Assembly (NCBI RefSeq): GCF_900110865.1
Contig: NZ_FOFD01000003.1
Span: 558,001 to 622,000, forward strand
Reading direction: 5' to 3'
DNA from: Natrinema salaciae
GTDB lineage: Archaea > Halobacteriota > Halobacteria > Halobacteriales > Natrialbaceae
DNA length: 64,000 bases
How positions within the stretch are numbered: the first letter of the stretch is position 1; each line of letters begins with the position of its first letter. Under the pieces are notes generated by a model. That model was not told the origin of the DNA and made no database searches. It worked only from the letters and a program-made list of their open reading frames with translations. This document shows positions 1 to 9,474 of this stretch, one piece after another. The translations under genes were made by a program, and so were the position numbers.

Positions 1-949
1 AGGCGTCGCGCTCGACCGGATCGACCTCGCGGGCGTCGGTCAGCGTTACGAGGCCGATCAGCCGGTCCCCCTCGAACGCGTCGTTGTCGACGACGGGATA
101 CCCGGTGTGGCGTTCGGTGAACATCCGCTGGATCAACTCGGCGACCGTCGTCTCGGGATCGACGGTGTGGAGGTCCTCGGCCGGCGTCATGATGTCGCCG
201 ACGGTGACGTCCTGGAAGGCCGCCTTCATCGTCACCTGCTGGGCCTCGCTCGAGGCGGCGATGTAGACGAAGAAGGCGACGCCGATGAGGATGATGTTGA
301 CCGAAAAGAGGCCGAACAGTCCCATCACGACCGCGAACAGTTTGCCGACGCTGGCGGCCTGCTGGGTCGCCTTCGCGTAGGGTTGACTGCGAGCGAGCAA
401 CGCTCGCAGCACCCGCCCGCCGTCCATCGGGAACGCGGGAAGCATGTTGAAGAACGCGAGCGCAACGTTCAGGACGGCGAGGTAGCCGAGGACGAACCGG
501 ACGCCGCTGAGACTCTCGGGCGTCACGAGAAAGAGGGCGTAGGAGCCTGCGCCTACCAGAATACTGACGATTGGCCCGGCGACGGCGATGTTGAGTTCCT
601 GTCGCCAGTCCTCGGGCATCTCGGAGAAGGCGGCGATGCCGCCGAACAGCCAGAGCGTGATCGAATCGATCGGAAAGCCGTACCGCTGGGCGGTCAGCGA
701 GTGGCCCAGTTCGTGGAGGACGACGCCGACGAACAGACCGACTGCCGCAGCCAGCCCGAGTAACAGCGGCGTCACCCCTCCGCTAATCGCCCCGATATCG
801 ATCCCCGCCGCTAGTCCGTCGTTCAGTAACGTCGCGACGTCCTCGATCTGTGTCCCGATGAGGTACGCGAACAACGGGAGCACCAGCAGGAACGTCAGAT
901 CGAGTTTGATCGGAATCCCGAACAGGGATCCGATCCGAAAGCTCCTCAT
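1..949 (-). CDS. M50 (site-2) membrane protease with CBS domain, 3' end outside window
   Basis: Intramembrane zinc metalloprotease of the S2P/M50 family, rhomboid-independent. Translation from ATG at 949 shows hydrophobic segments, the zinc motif HELGH at residues 79-83 and the third-ligand motif NMLPAFPMDGG around 168-178, with D176 as the expected ligand. A CBS domain starts near residue 240 (around GDIMTPAEDL) and runs to the window edge, so a second CBS domain is probably cut off. The CBS pair in this family is thought to sense adenine nucleotides. Start choice is supported by a TATA-like box 26-31 bases upstream. Substrate unknown. Confidence 0.9.
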   Translation of the reverse strand, partial: MRSFRIGSLFGIPIKLDLTFLLVLPLFAYLIGTQIEDVATLLNDGLAAGIDIGAISGGVTPLLLGLAAAVGLFVGVVLHELGHSLTAQRYGFPIDSITLWLFGGIAAFSEMPEDWRQELNIAVAGPIVSILVGAGSYALFLVTPESLSGVRFVLGYLAVLNVALAFFNMLPAFPMDGGRVLRALLARSQPYAKATQQAASVGKLFAVVMGLFGLFSVNIILIGVAFFVYIAASSEAQQVTMKAAFQDVTVGDIMTPAEDLHTVDPETTVAELIQRMFTERHTGYPVVDNDAFEGDRLIGLVTLTDAREVDPVERDA

Positions 950-974
950 GGCCATTGATTTCGGCGGCGGAACC

Positions 975-980
975 TTAAAT
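975..980 (-). promoter_or_regulatory. TATA-like box of the M50 protease gene
   Basis: Minus-strand ATTTAA centred about 28 bases before the start codon at 949, the spacing expected for a leaderless haloarchaeal transcript. Confidence 0.45.
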
Positions 981-1182
981 ACGCCGCCGGATAGCGGGTC
1001 GAGTGGAGATTCGTTCGTCCGTCGTCACGCCACCGATCCGTCACCGGCCCCGGTCTCGATTTCGTTCTCGCTCGGGTCGGCTTCGATCCTGGTTCGGCCG
1101 CCGTCGGCCGCTTCCCTCCACAAATAGTGGCATATGTACACAATAATATCTACTAGCGTCTATATACCTACTGCACCATAGG

Positions 1183-1188
1183 TTTATA
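1183..1188 (+). promoter_or_regulatory. TATA box for the small HTH gene
   Basis: TTTATA lies 25-30 bases before the ATG at 1213, in an A+T-rich patch (1130-1190), consistent with a leaderless transcript. Confidence 0.5.
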
Positions 1189-1212
1189 CGGAAGCTCGTG
1201 GTTAGTGTTGGT

Positions 1213-1446
1213 ATGCTGATGAAAGGCGCGCAGACGACCGATCGAATCGACCCCCTTCCGACCGAACTCGACTCCGCCCAGAGCAAACTCGTCTACCTCA
1301 CGCTCGAGGCGACCGGCGGGGCGACGGCCACGGATCTCAGTGAGACCCTCAACATGCAGAAACTGGGCGTTCTGAGCGTTCTCTCCTCGCTCTCGAGCGC
1401 CGGACTGATCGAGCGGACCGACTCGGGATACGCGCCCGCGAACTGA
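1213..1446 (+). CDS. Small winged-helix DNA-binding protein (MarR/TrmB-like)
   Basis: A 77-residue protein with one helix-turn-helix: a helix around SAQSKLVYLTLE, a turn-recognition unit TATDLSETLNMQKLGVLSVL, and a wing GLIERTDSGY. No ligand domain, so it is probably a compact transcription regulator; its target is not evident. The ATG at 1213 is preferred over an in-frame GTG at 1198 because of the TATA box spacing; ATG at 1219 is also possible. It stands alone between the divergent M50 gene and the ribosomal gene downstream. Confidence 0.7.
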   Translation: MLMKGAQTTDRIDPLPTELDSAQSKLVYLTLEATGGATATDLSETLNMQKLGVLSVLSSLSSAGLIERTDSGYAPAN

Positions 1447-1558
1447 GTTTCGCCGGAATCGGCCCGCACGAGGCCGGTGATTGCGGACCCGCCCCGAGGC
1501 GGCGCTTCGAAGCCTTTATCCGCGCGGTGGGCTTCCGTTTTCGTAAGTAACCACAACC

Positions 1559-2089
1559 ATGTCAGACAAGCCTGCCTCCATGTACCGGGAGATCAGTAAG
1601 CCGGCCTACACGCGCCGCGAATACATTACTGGAATTCCGGGTTCGAAGATCGCACAGCACAAGATGGGCGACGTCTCGGCGGACCCCGACGACTACCCCG
1701 TCCAGATCAGCCTCATCACGGAAGAGGAAGTCCAGATTCGCCACGGCTCGCTCGAGGCCTCGCGCCTGTCGGCCAACCGCCACATGCTGAAAAACGCCGG
1801 CGAGAACAACTACAAGATGATCCTGCGCAAGTTCCCCCACCACGTCATCCGGGAGAACAAGCAGGCGACGGGCGCGGGTGCGGACCGTGTCTCTGACGGG
1901 ATGCGCCAGGCGTTCGGGAAGATCGTCGGCACCGCGGCTCGCATCGGCGCCGGGGAGCGCATCTTCACCATCTGGTGTGACGTCGACGACGCCGAGTTCG
2001 CCAAGGACGCGCTTCGGCGTTCCTACAACAAGATCTCGCCGCCGTGTCGCGTCGTCGTCGAGCGCGGCGAGGAACAGCTGATCGCATAA
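1559..2089 (+). CDS. rpl10e: 50S ribosomal protein L10e (L16 family)
   Basis: Archaeal L10e, the homologue of bacterial L16 that contacts the tRNA-binding region of the large subunit. The 176-residue length and the conserved body ([24 protein letters not shown], and the basic N-terminus [20 protein letters not shown]) match the family end to end. ATG at 1559 begins the conserved N-terminus. Monocistronic here. The 250 bases after it hold only hairpin-rich G+C sequence. Confidence 0.97.
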   Translation: MSDKPASMYREISKPAYTRREYITGIPGSKIAQHKMGDVSADPDDYPVQISLITEEEVQIRHGSLEASRLSANRHMLKNAGENNYKMILRKFPHHVIRENKQATGAGADRVSDGMRQAFGKIVGTAARIGAGERIFTIWCDVDDAEFAKDALRRSYNKISPPCRVVVERGEEQLIA

Positions 2090-2338
2090 CGAAAGCACTC
2101 CTCCCTCCGTTCTCTCACTCCTGAGCGGCGCACAGCGCCGCGCAGTCGCTCGTTCACGTCGCTCGTCGGCCCGCTCGCTCGGCCTGCGGCCTCGCTCGCG
2201 GTCGGTAGCGGTGACGTCCTGCCCTCCCCCGAGTCGTGTGTCTCTCGCGGTGCTCGAGACACACTCCCGGCCACTGCAGTTCGATTTCGGATCACCGTCT
2301 CGAGCACCTTTTTGCCGCTCTCCTCCCGAGTACCGCGT

Positions 2339-3211
2339 ATGATCGATCTCGCCGTCGCGAACGACAAGGAGACGTTCGAGCGGATGGGGGAGCCGCTAGC
2401 CGAGCGGGGAATACAGGTTCACCACGTACCCGTGCGCGAGCGAACGATCGCGCTCGACGACCCGCCGTGGGGTCCCGACGAGTACGACGTGGGGTTCGTC
2501 TACCCGGGTCGGCTCATGGAAGGTGGGGTCGCCGACGCCCTGCTCGAGCTCCCGTGGCTCAACGACCACGAGACGGTGCTGACGTCGCGGAACAAGGCCG
2601 AGGTGCTGGCGCGGCTCGGACGAGCGGATCTGCCGGTCCCGAGAACGGTCTATGTCTCTAACGATGTCAGTGAGGACGAGTTGACCGACGTCTTCGACCG
2701 ATTCGAGCCGCCGGTCGTCGTCAAGCCGAACTCGACGACGCGGGGCGTCGGCGTCGCGAAAGCCCACGATCTGGACTCGTTTCTGGGGATCTGCGACTAC
2801 CTCTCGCTGGTCCACGACTACCGGGCGACTGGCGACCAGTCCTTTCTCGTCCAGGAGTACCTCCCCGACGCCGTCGACTACCGCGTGATGGTGCTCGAAG
2901 GGGAGTACGTCGGCGCGGTCGAACGCCGACTCCCCGACGAGGCGATCGCCGAGGGGCAGTGGAAACACAACGTCCACCGCGGCGCGACGGCGACCGGCGT
3001 CGACCTCCCCGAGCCGTGGCGCGACCTCGCCGAATCGGTCGCCGCCGAACTCGAGATTCCGTTCCTGGGCGTCGATCTGCTCGAGACGGGGGAGAAACTG
3101 GTGATCAACGAGACGAACGCGCGGCCGACCATCGACGAGGAGACGAAGTACGAGCCGGCGTTCTACGACCGACTCGCGGCCGCGATACGGCGCGCTGCCG
3201 ACCGAGAATAG
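2339..3211 (+). CDS. RimK-type ATP-grasp ligase
   Basis: An ATP-grasp enzyme of about 290 residues resembling RimK and archaeal glutamate ligases, which join an amino acid to a carboxylate through an acyl phosphate. Visible features are the nucleotide-binding stretch PPVVVKPNSTTRGVGVAK, the lid region FLVQEYLPDAVDYRVMVL, a conserved KHNVHRGA, and the metal-binding INETNARPT near the C-terminus. The ATG at 2339 is chosen because an upstream alternative adds nine unconserved residues. Substrate cannot be read from the sequence; candidates include protein glutamylation or a cofactor step. Confidence 0.85.
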   Translation: MIDLAVANDKETFERMGEPLAERGIQVHHVPVRERTIALDDPPWGPDEYDVGFVYPGRLMEGGVADALLELPWLNDHETVLTSRNKAEVLARLGRADLPVPRTVYVSNDVSEDELTDVFDRFEPPVVVKPNSTTRGVGVAKAHDLDSFLGICDYLSLVHDYRATGDQSFLVQEYLPDAVDYRVMVLEGEYVGAVERRLPDEAIAEGQWKHNVHRGATATGVDLPEPWRDLAESVAAELEIPFLGVDLLETGEKLVINETNARPTIDEETKYEPAFYDRLAAAIRRAADRE

Positions 3212-3245
3212 CGACCGGCAAAACGCTCCGACCGCGACTGCCCGC

Positions 3246-3647
3246 TTACTCGAGACTGATGTCCGAGGACTGTTCGGCGCGATCGAAGACGACCTCGAGG
3301 ACGCCGTTGTTGTAGGTCGCGGATGCGGTGTGTTCGTTGACGCGAGTCGGGAGGGAGACGCGCTCGTCGTACTGGCGGTGCTCGCTCTCGGCGGAGATCG
3401 TCAGGGTCTTGCCGTCGCACTCGAGTTCGATGTTGTCCTTCTCGACGCCCGGAAGGTCTGCGACGACGCGCACCTCGTCGTCGGTCTCGTGGATGTCGAC
3501 GTGTGTGTCCATGCCGAACCCGTTGTCGACGTTGCTCGAGGAGTCGAAATCGACGTTGGCGTTGGCGCCGTTCATCATCTCGTTCATCATTCGTTCGATC
3601 TCACGGAACAGGTCGTCGAAGGGTTCGTCGCGGTCGTCTCGGCGCAT
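3246..3647 (-). CDS. Hsp20/alpha-crystallin small heat-shock protein
   Basis: A small ATP-independent chaperone. The N-terminal helix (DLFREIERMMNEMMNG) is followed by the alpha-crystallin beta-sandwich with THVDIHETDDEVRVVADLPG and a terminal strand NGVLEVVFDR. The usual C-terminal I-x-I/V anchoring motif is not obvious: the tail is short and ends SSDISLE, which may affect assembly into large oligomers. ATG at 3647 is preferred over an upstream TTG at 3674 that adds nine residues unlike the family. Confidence 0.9.
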   Translation of the reverse strand: MRRDDRDEPFDDLFREIERMMNEMMNGANANVDFDSSSNVDNGFGMDTHVDIHETDDEVRVVADLPGVEKDNIELECDGKTLTISAESEHRQYDERVSLPTRVNEHTASATYNNGVLEVVFDRAEQSSDISLE

Positions 3648-3793
3648 GTGGATCTCTAGGGTACGACGTGGCAAAAACTTTCTGTCGTTGCTATACGATC
3701 GGGACGGCGTCGTCGCCCGTCGCGGGAAGCCCGACGCGGGACGGCCGGTCCCTCGAGCCGCCTCGAGGCGCGGTCGCCGCCTCGAGACGCGCG

Positions 3794-4807
3794 TTACAGC
3801 CCGATTCCGAGCGATTCGTCGGTCGTCTCGATGCTCTCGTCGGCGTCGGCGACACCGGTCACGGCGCGGACGGCGTCGACGTTCTCCGGTACCACGTCGC
3901 TCTCCTGATGGATGCCCTGGAAGAGGTAGAGGTCGTCGCCGACGGTCGAGATCGACTCCTCCCAGATGCAGTTCTCCCAGACGTCGCCGCGTGGCCGACC
4001 CGCGTCGAGGGCGTACTCCTTGAGTTTGCCGCTGCCGTCGATGTTCATCCGTTCGGGGATCAGGAACAGGCGCGACTCGTCGGCGAACAGGTCGCGGACG
4101 GCCGCGTCGTCGACCGCCTCCTCGAGCGTGACGTTCAGGCTGTGCATGTGCATCAGCGTCGCGGGCACCTTCATCCCGAGCGTGTCGATGTCCAGGTCGG
4201 GGAAGATGGTCTCGACGTCGGGCCCGTGGTGGGACGGAATCGTCACCGGGTTCGGGAGGATGTCGTTGATCGGACCGCGGGAGGTCTGCCCGGGGTCGCC
4301 GCCCCGACGGACGAGCGTCGCGCGGACCTTCTCGACGCCGTAGGCCTCCCGGAGCGGCGCGATAACTCGAGAGAGCCCGGTCGTGTTACAGGAGACGACG
4401 CGCACGTGGTCGGCGTCGACGGCGTCCTCGAAGTTCGAGCGCGCGTTGAAGCTCACGTCGGCGAGGTCGGCGTCCTCGCCGCCCTGATAGAGCGCGGGCG
4501 TGTCGTACTCCTCGTAGAGGGCCTTGTTCTGTGCGCCGATCCCCGACGGCGTGGCGTCGACGACGACGTCGGCGTCGGCCACGAGCTCCTCGACCGGTCC
4601 CGCGATGTCGAGGCCGGCCTCGGCGAACAGTTCCGCGCGCTCTTCGACGGCCGCGTAGAGCGGAAACCCCTTGTCGATCGCCGTCTCGGCCTCGAAGTTC
4701 GGACGCGTCTTCGCGACGCCCAGTACCTCCATGTCGGGCTGCTGTCGGACGGCGTCCGCGACGCGCTTGCCGATCGTGCCGTAACCGTTGATCGCGACCT
4801 GTTGCAT
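3794..4807 (-). CDS. gap: Type II glyceraldehyde-3-phosphate dehydrogenase
   Basis: Archaeal (type II) GAPDH of 337 residues, interconverting glyceraldehyde 3-phosphate and 1,3-bisphosphoglycerate. The N-terminal Rossmann motif is [17 protein letters not shown], the catalytic cysteine lies in SCNTTGLSR, and the family motif [15 protein letters not shown] follows. In haloarchaea the type II enzyme is generally the gluconeogenic one, a type I enzyme serving catabolism; that role is inferred from family knowledge. It is divergent from the aminopeptidase gene, with about 225 bases between the two starts. Confidence 0.96.
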   Translation of the reverse strand: MQQVAINGYGTIGKRVADAVRQQPDMEVLGVAKTRPNFEAETAIDKGFPLYAAVEERAELFAEAGLDIAGPVEELVADADVVVDATPSGIGAQNKALYEEYDTPALYQGGEDADLADVSFNARSNFEDAVDADHVRVVSCNTTGLSRVIAPLREAYGVEKVRATLVRRGGDPGQTSRGPINDILPNPVTIPSHHGPDVETIFPDLDIDTLGMKVPATLMHMHSLNVTLEEAVDDAAVRDLFADESRLFLIPERMNIDGSGKLKEYALDAGRPRGDVWENCIWEESISTVGDDLYLFQGIHQESDVVPENVDAVRAVTGVADADESIETTDESLGIGL

Positions 4808-5033
4808 GTGCTCGGGAGTGGACCACCGAGGGGGATAATCGTTTCGAGGACTATCAAGCGATTTTTACTCGAACCGGAGTTCTCGATCCCTCTCGGTGCC
4901 GGTTTCGATCGGTCGTTCATCGTCGGTCACGTTCGTTCGCTCTCCCCTCGAGCGAGACCCGCGGCGAGCCCGACCGAGACCCGGTTCGTGACCGAAGGCA
5001 AGACATATCGGCCCGCTGCCCACACACGAACGT

Positions 5034-5990
5034 ATGGCAGCACTTCGAGCAGCGGCGGAGACGGCGGTCCGCCAGTGTCTGAATCTCGAGGCAGAGGAGT
5101 CGTGTGCGATCGTCACCGACGACGAGCGCGAACCGATCGGGGAGGCGCTCTACGAGGTGGCGAGCGAGATCAGCGACGACGCCGTGATCGTTCGGTACCC
5201 GCCGGGGGAGACCCACGGCAGCGAACCACCGGCACCGGTTGCGGCGGCGATGGCCGGAGCCGACGTGGTGCTCGCGCCGACGACCAAGAGCCTGAGCCAC
5301 ACTCGCGCCCGGACCGAGGCCAACGAGGCCGGCGCGCGGGTCGCGACGCTGCCGGGGATCACCGAGGACGTCTTCACCGCGGGGCTGGACGCCGATTACG
5401 AATCGATCGCGGCCCACTGCGAGGCCGTCCGGGAACAGGTCGCCGACGCCGACGAGATCCGCGTCACGACCGACGCCGGGACCGACATCACCTTTGGCGT
5501 CGAGGGCCGGGCGTGGCTCGCGGACACCGGCATCGTTCACGAACCCGGTGAGATGTCGAACCTCCCGGCCGGCGAAGTGTTCATCAGCCCGACGACTGCG
5601 GACGGCACGTTCGTCGTCGACGGGACGATGCGCCCCCACGGGCTGCTCGAGGACGGCCACCGGCTCACGTTCGAGGTCGAAGACGGGCTTGTCACCCACA
5701 TCTCGGACGACGAGATCCGCGCGACGGTCGAGGGCGCGGCCGAAGACGTGGGCGACGCCGCGTACAACCTCGCCGAACTCGGTATCGGGACGAACGTCGC
5801 CGTCACCGAACTCGTCGGCTCGGTGTTGCTCGACGAGAAAGCCGGGGGGACCGTTCACATCGCGATCGGAGATAACGCGGGGATCGGCGGCGACACGGAG
5901 GCACCGATCCACCTCGACGGAATCGTTCGGGAGCCGACGGTCTTCGCCGACGGCGAACCGGTCGACCTCCCGGTCGCGGGCGACTCCTGA
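5034..5990 (+). CDS. M29-type (thermophilic) aminopeptidase
   Basis: A 318-residue metal-dependent aminopeptidase of the M29-like group common in haloarchaea. Features are the central acidic stretch EPGEMSNLPAGEVFISPT, which carries family metal ligands, the NLAELGIGTN motif, and the C-terminal GGTVHIAIGDNAGIGG with the conserved HIAIG. It is shorter than the bacterial M29 enzymes, as usual for archaeal members. Cytoplasmic, since there is no signal peptide. ATG at 5034 begins the conserved sequence. Confidence 0.85.
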   Translation: MAALRAAAETAVRQCLNLEAEESCAIVTDDEREPIGEALYEVASEISDDAVIVRYPPGETHGSEPPAPVAAAMAGADVVLAPTTKSLSHTRARTEANEAGARVATLPGITEDVFTAGLDADYESIAAHCEAVREQVADADEIRVTTDAGTDITFGVEGRAWLADTGIVHEPGEMSNLPAGEVFISPTTADGTFVVDGTMRPHGLLEDGHRLTFEVEDGLVTHISDDEIRATVEGAAEDVGDAAYNLAELGIGTNVAVTELVGSVLLDEKAGGTVHIAIGDNAGIGGDTEAPIHLDGIVREPTVFADGEPVDLPVAGDS

Positions 5991-6116
5991 TCGACCGCCC
6001 GTTCGTCTCTCTCGACGGCCGCTCGAGCGAAAATCGCTCGCCGGCGTCGAATTAAATCTTCGGCAGTCGTGTGAGAACCTAGTGGTTTGAAGTATCGCTA
6101 GTGTGAGTTCTGCCCG

Positions 6117-6698
6117 ATGGACGAGACACAGGGGTACGATATTCGGGGGATCGAGTTGACTGACGACCGTTACACGGTCGAACAGGGTTTCGTTCGGAAC
6201 AAGTACCGGGCGCTCGATCCGGACGGGAACGTCGTTCTCCGGGGGAAACAGAAGATGCTGAAGATGAAGGAGGAGTTCCCCTTCGTCGACGCCGACGGGA
6301 ACGAGGTGTTCACGGTGAAAGCCGGGGGGATCACCGACATCGCCGGGAACTACGTGCTCTCGGACGCCGAGACCGGTGCGGATCTGGTTATCCTGGACAA
6401 CGACTACTCGCTGCTGCAGGACACGTGGAAGATTCGCGACGCGACCACCGAGGCGAAACTGGCCGAGATCAACTCTCGAGGTGCGATGGTGACGCTGGCC
6501 CGGAACATCGTTCCGTTCGGCGGGTGGATCCCGCACAGGTACGAGATCACCGACCAGTCGGGCGCTCACGTCGGCTCGATAGATGGCCAGTTCTCGCTGC
6601 GGGACCGCTACGAGATCACCATCGACGACGCCAGTTCCGTCCCGAAAGAGCCCGTCGTGGCCGCGGCGATGGTCATCGACGCGATTCAGGGGAACTAG
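6117..6698 (+). CDS. LURP-one/scramblase-like protein
   Basis: A 193-residue protein of the LURP1/phospholipid-scramblase-like fold (Tubby-like beta barrel). The sequence alternates short strands typical of the fold: YTVEQGFVRNKYRALDPDGN, VLRGKQKMLKMKEEFPF, DWK-type repeats such as LLQDTWKIRD, and a hydrophobic C-terminal helix PVVAAAMVIDAIQGN expected to fill the barrel. Molecular function in archaea is not established. Separated by 126 bases from the aminopeptidase gene and by 55 bases from the zinc-finger gene; a shared transcript is possible. Confidence 0.75.
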   Translation: MDETQGYDIRGIELTDDRYTVEQGFVRNKYRALDPDGNVVLRGKQKMLKMKEEFPFVDADGNEVFTVKAGGITDIAGNYVLSDAETGADLVILDNDYSLLQDTWKIRDATTEAKLAEINSRGAMVTLARNIVPFGGWIPHRYEITDQSGAHVGSIDGQFSLRDRYEITIDDASSVPKEPVVAAAMVIDAIQGN

Positions 6699-6753
6699 CC
6701 GGCCCGACGACCGGTTCAATCGCCTTTTACGGACGTAGCCGTTACGGTGGGCT

Positions 6754-7407
6754 ATGAGCGAAATTCCGGATCGGGTTCCGACGCCCTGTCCTTCGTGCTC
6801 CCCGGACCTCGAGACGGTCCACGAGGTGCTCACGGAAGGCGGCGGCACCCTCACCGTCCGATGCAGCGAGTGCAGCCACGTCCACAAGATTCAGCCCGAC
6901 CGCGAGCGTGAAGTCACGCTCGACGTAGTCGTTTCGCAGGGCGGCGAGTCGTTCACGGCGAACGTCACCGCACCCGAAGACGAGCCCGTCGAGGTCGGCG
7001 ACGAGTTCATCCTCGAGACCGAGGAAGTGCTCTCGACCGTTCGCGTGACGAGCGTCGAACTCGACGGCCAGCGGCGAGTCGAGGAGGCTCCCGCCGAGGC
7101 GATCGAGACCGTCTGGACCCGCGAGGTCGACAACGTGGCGGTCAACGTCACCGTCCATCCGCAGGACGGTTCGCGAGACGACAGCCGTAGTATCACGGTC
7201 CACGTCCCCGGCGACTACGAGTTCGAGGTCGGCGCGGTCGAGTCGTTCGGCGACGACGAGTTCGAGATCGACGCCTTCGTCGTCCGCAAGGACGCCGCGG
7301 GCTACCGCCGAGACCGCTTCGAGGAGAACGGCGATACCGCCTTCGCGAAGGACATCAAGCGCGTCTACGCCTACGACGAAACGAGTAGCGCCTGGTCGGC
7401 CTGGTAA
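6754..7407 (+). CDS. HVO_0476-type zinc-finger protein
   Basis: A conserved haloarchaeal protein of 217 residues. An N-terminal zinc ribbon is formed by CPSC near residue 12 and CSEC near 38; the remainder is acidic and beta-rich, ending with a conserved basic-aromatic patch around RVYAYDETSSAWSAW. The zinc ribbon suggests nucleic-acid or protein contact, but no function is known. It lies upstream of the pcm pair in the same direction with an 88-base gap. Confidence 0.8.
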   Translation: MSEIPDRVPTPCPSCSPDLETVHEVLTEGGGTLTVRCSECSHVHKIQPDREREVTLDVVVSQGGESFTANVTAPEDEPVEVGDEFILETEEVLSTVRVTSVELDGQRRVEEAPAEAIETVWTREVDNVAVNVTVHPQDGSRDDSRSITVHVPGDYEFEVGAVESFGDDEFEIDAFVVRKDAAGYRRDRFEENGDTAFAKDIKRVYAYDETSSAWSAW

Positions 7408-7495
7408 GGCGGTCGACCGCGACCCCGACGCCGCCGACGCCCGGTACTCGCTACCCGGACGCATACGGTTCTCCAGCGCGTATTCGTCTCGAGCG

Positions 7496-8125
7496 ATGTC
7501 AGACAGCTACGAGGCCCGCCGCCGACGGATGGTCGAGACCGTCGCGCCGCGTGTGGACGACGACCGCGTCCTCGAGGCCCTCGAATCGGTTCCGCGCCAC
7601 GAGTTCGTCCCGCCGGACCGTCGGGGCAGCGCCTACGCCGACCGTCCGCTCCCGATCGGCGACGGACAGACGATCAGCGCCCCGCACATGGTCGCGATCA
7701 TGGCCGACCTGCTTGAGGCCGAGCCCGGGACCGAGGTCCTCGAGGTCGGGACCGGCTGCGGCTATCACGCGGCCGTCACGGCCGAACTGGTCGGCGACGA
7801 GAACGTCTCTACCGTCGAGTACAGCGAGGCGCTCGCCGAACGGGCCCGCGATCGGCTCGCGGCGCTCGGCTACGACGGCGTCTCTGTCCGCGTCGGCGAC
7901 GGTCGCCGCGGATGGCCCGAGTACGCGCCCTACGGTGCGGCGTACGTCACCTGTGCGGCTGCCGACCTCCCGGACCCCGTCGTCGAACAACTCCGAGTCG
8001 GTGGTCGATTGCTCGCCCCGATCGGGAGCGGCCGTCAAACGCTCGTCCGAGCGACGAAACGGGCGGACGGCTCGCTCGAGCGGACCGAGCACGGCGGCGT
8101 TCGGTTCGTCGAGATGCGCGGCTAG
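7496..8125 (+). CDS. pcm: Protein-L-isoaspartate O-methyltransferase
   Basis: SAM-dependent repair methyltransferase for isoaspartyl residues. The active-site motif GDGQTIS is at residues 55-61, with S61 the expected catalytic position, and SAM motif I is VLEVGTGCGY at 81-90. Motif APYGAAYVTCAA and the C-terminal GGRLLAPIG also fit. Full length at 209 residues. The degenerate paralogue follows 53 bases downstream on the same strand. Confidence 0.94.
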   Translation: MSDSYEARRRRMVETVAPRVDDDRVLEALESVPRHEFVPPDRRGSAYADRPLPIGDGQTISAPHMVAIMADLLEAEPGTEVLEVGTGCGYHAAVTAELVGDENVSTVEYSEALAERARDRLAALGYDGVSVRVGDGRRGWPEYAPYGAAYVTCAAADLPDPVVEQLRVGGRLLAPIGSGRQTLVRATKRADGSLERTEHGGVRFVEMRG

Positions 8126-8178
8126 GCGACCGGCCGCGCAAGCGCGCCATTGATTACGGCCGGTCCGATAGCTGGCGT

Positions 8179-8949
8179 ATGGACCCCGCGGTACTGCGAG
8201 AGGATATGGTCGACGGCCTCGAATCCGCGCCGCGGAACGTGCTCGCGGACGACGACGTCGCCATCGCGATGCGAGACGTCCCTCGACACGCGTTCGTCGA
8301 CGACGAACGGACGGCCTACGCCGACCGCGACCACGACGCCCTCGGGACGCGGGTTCTCGCGCCCAGCACGGTCGCCCGTCTCCTCCAGGCGCTCGCACTC
8401 GAGGGCGACGAGACCGTGCTGATCGTCGGTGCCGGCGTCGGCTATACGGCTGCGGTGGCCGCCGAACTCGTCGGCGAGACCAACGTCCACGCCGTCGATA
8501 TCTCCCGCCCGCTGGTCGTCGAGGCACGAGGGAACCTCGCCGAAGCGGGGTACGACGGCGTCCTCGTCGACCGCCGCGACGGCACGAACGGGCTCCCCGA
8601 GTACGCGCCGTTCGATCGGATTCTGCTCGAGGCCGCTGCCGCCGATCCGCCTCGCGCGTTGCTCGAGCAGTTGACGGCGGACGGCCGTCTGGTTCTCCCG
8701 CGTGGGACGCAGCGACAGCGGCTCGAGGTCGTCTCCGCTACCGGGGACCGCGATCGGTTCGGTCCCGTTTCCTTCGACCCGCTACTGGTCGAGGGCGAGC
8801 AGTCGGGGGCAGTCGAACGAAACCGAACGACGCGGGAGGACCGCGAGCGGGCGCAGCGACGAGCCGAATCACGTCGCGGCTGGGAGCAAGACTGGATCGA
8901 GTGGGAGAAACCGAGCGACGGGCAATCCCGTCGAGGTCGATCCCGCTAG
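8179..8949 (+). CDS. Divergent Pcm paralogue, active-site motif lost
   Basis: A 256-residue methyltransferase-fold protein in tandem with pcm. The fold is kept: VPRHAFV at 34-40, a SAM-type loop LIVGAGVGYT at 81-90 and NGLPEYAPFDRILLEAAA. However, GDGQTIS is replaced by LGTRVLAP around 55-62, so the catalytic serine is gone, and the acidic residue of motif I is isoleucine. A charged C-terminal tail of about 50 residues (many Arg and Glu) is extra. Known in haloarchaea as a second Pcm-like gene. It may use another substrate or assist Pcm; this is inference. ATG at 8179 begins the homologous region. Confidence 0.8.
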   Translation: MDPAVLREDMVDGLESAPRNVLADDDVAIAMRDVPRHAFVDDERTAYADRDHDALGTRVLAPSTVARLLQALALEGDETVLIVGAGVGYTAAVAAELVGETNVHAVDISRPLVVEARGNLAEAGYDGVLVDRRDGTNGLPEYAPFDRILLEAAAADPPRALLEQLTADGRLVLPRGTQRQRLEVVSATGDRDRFGPVSFDPLLVEGEQSGAVERNRTTREDRERAQRRAESRRGWEQDWIEWEKPSDGQSRRGRSR

Positions 8950-9139
8950 CGGAACCGCCGTCCGTTCGATTTCGAGCGGGTTCTGTCTCCGTCTCCGTCT
9001 TCACCTTCGGTATCGGCAGCCAGCTTTCGGTCGGGCCGCCCCGAAACGCGACCGATGCCGTGGAAGCTGCCGATCCGTCGGCTCTCGATGGGAGAACGGG
9101 TCGAGACCGGTTCCGTCGGTGGATGTCTCTTCGGCGGTG

Positions 9140-9240
9140 TAGGAAAGTGGGGGAAAGGGGGTGGGGGGTGGCGACAGTCTGTCTGCGATCGCCAACTGTG
9201 GATACGAACCGATGGGGGTTAAATATATTCTCTAATTCTT
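9140..9240 (+). repeat. G-rich hairpin repeat, copy 1
   Basis: G runs at 9149-9153, 9157-9161 and 9163-9168 lead into an inverted repeat GGTGGCGA (9167-9174) with TCGCCAAC (9189-9196), seven of eight positions paired. It is followed by TACGAAC and an A+T-rich tail. The second copy lies about 333 bases further on. The 650 bases between 8950 and 9599 hold these two repeats and no convincing gene. Confidence 0.75.
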
Positions 9241-9474
9241 TAGTATGGCTCGAATCATATCTCTAATTGATTAGTACCGAACCAAATAATGGTCGAGTAG
9301 AATATCGAGTAGTAACTGGATCGGGCGGTCGCTACAGTCGCGACTGTGAACTGCGAGTGTCCCGTAACCGGTTGTGCCGCTCATTTCGACCGGCGGAACG
9401 CCCTCGCGAACACGGTCTCGAGCGAAAATTGATCGACTCCGGCGGACGAGAGCGCTCCCGCTGACGATTATCAG

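Noticed and set aside
107-763. Long plus-strand open frame over the M50 gene
   Set aside because: It is the antisense of the M50 codons; composition is Arg/Gly/Asp-rich and matches no protein, while the minus strand has HELGH and CBS motifs.
9267-9464. Small protein between the two G-rich repeats
   Set aside because: Arg-rich low-quality sequence with no start context or recognisable fold.
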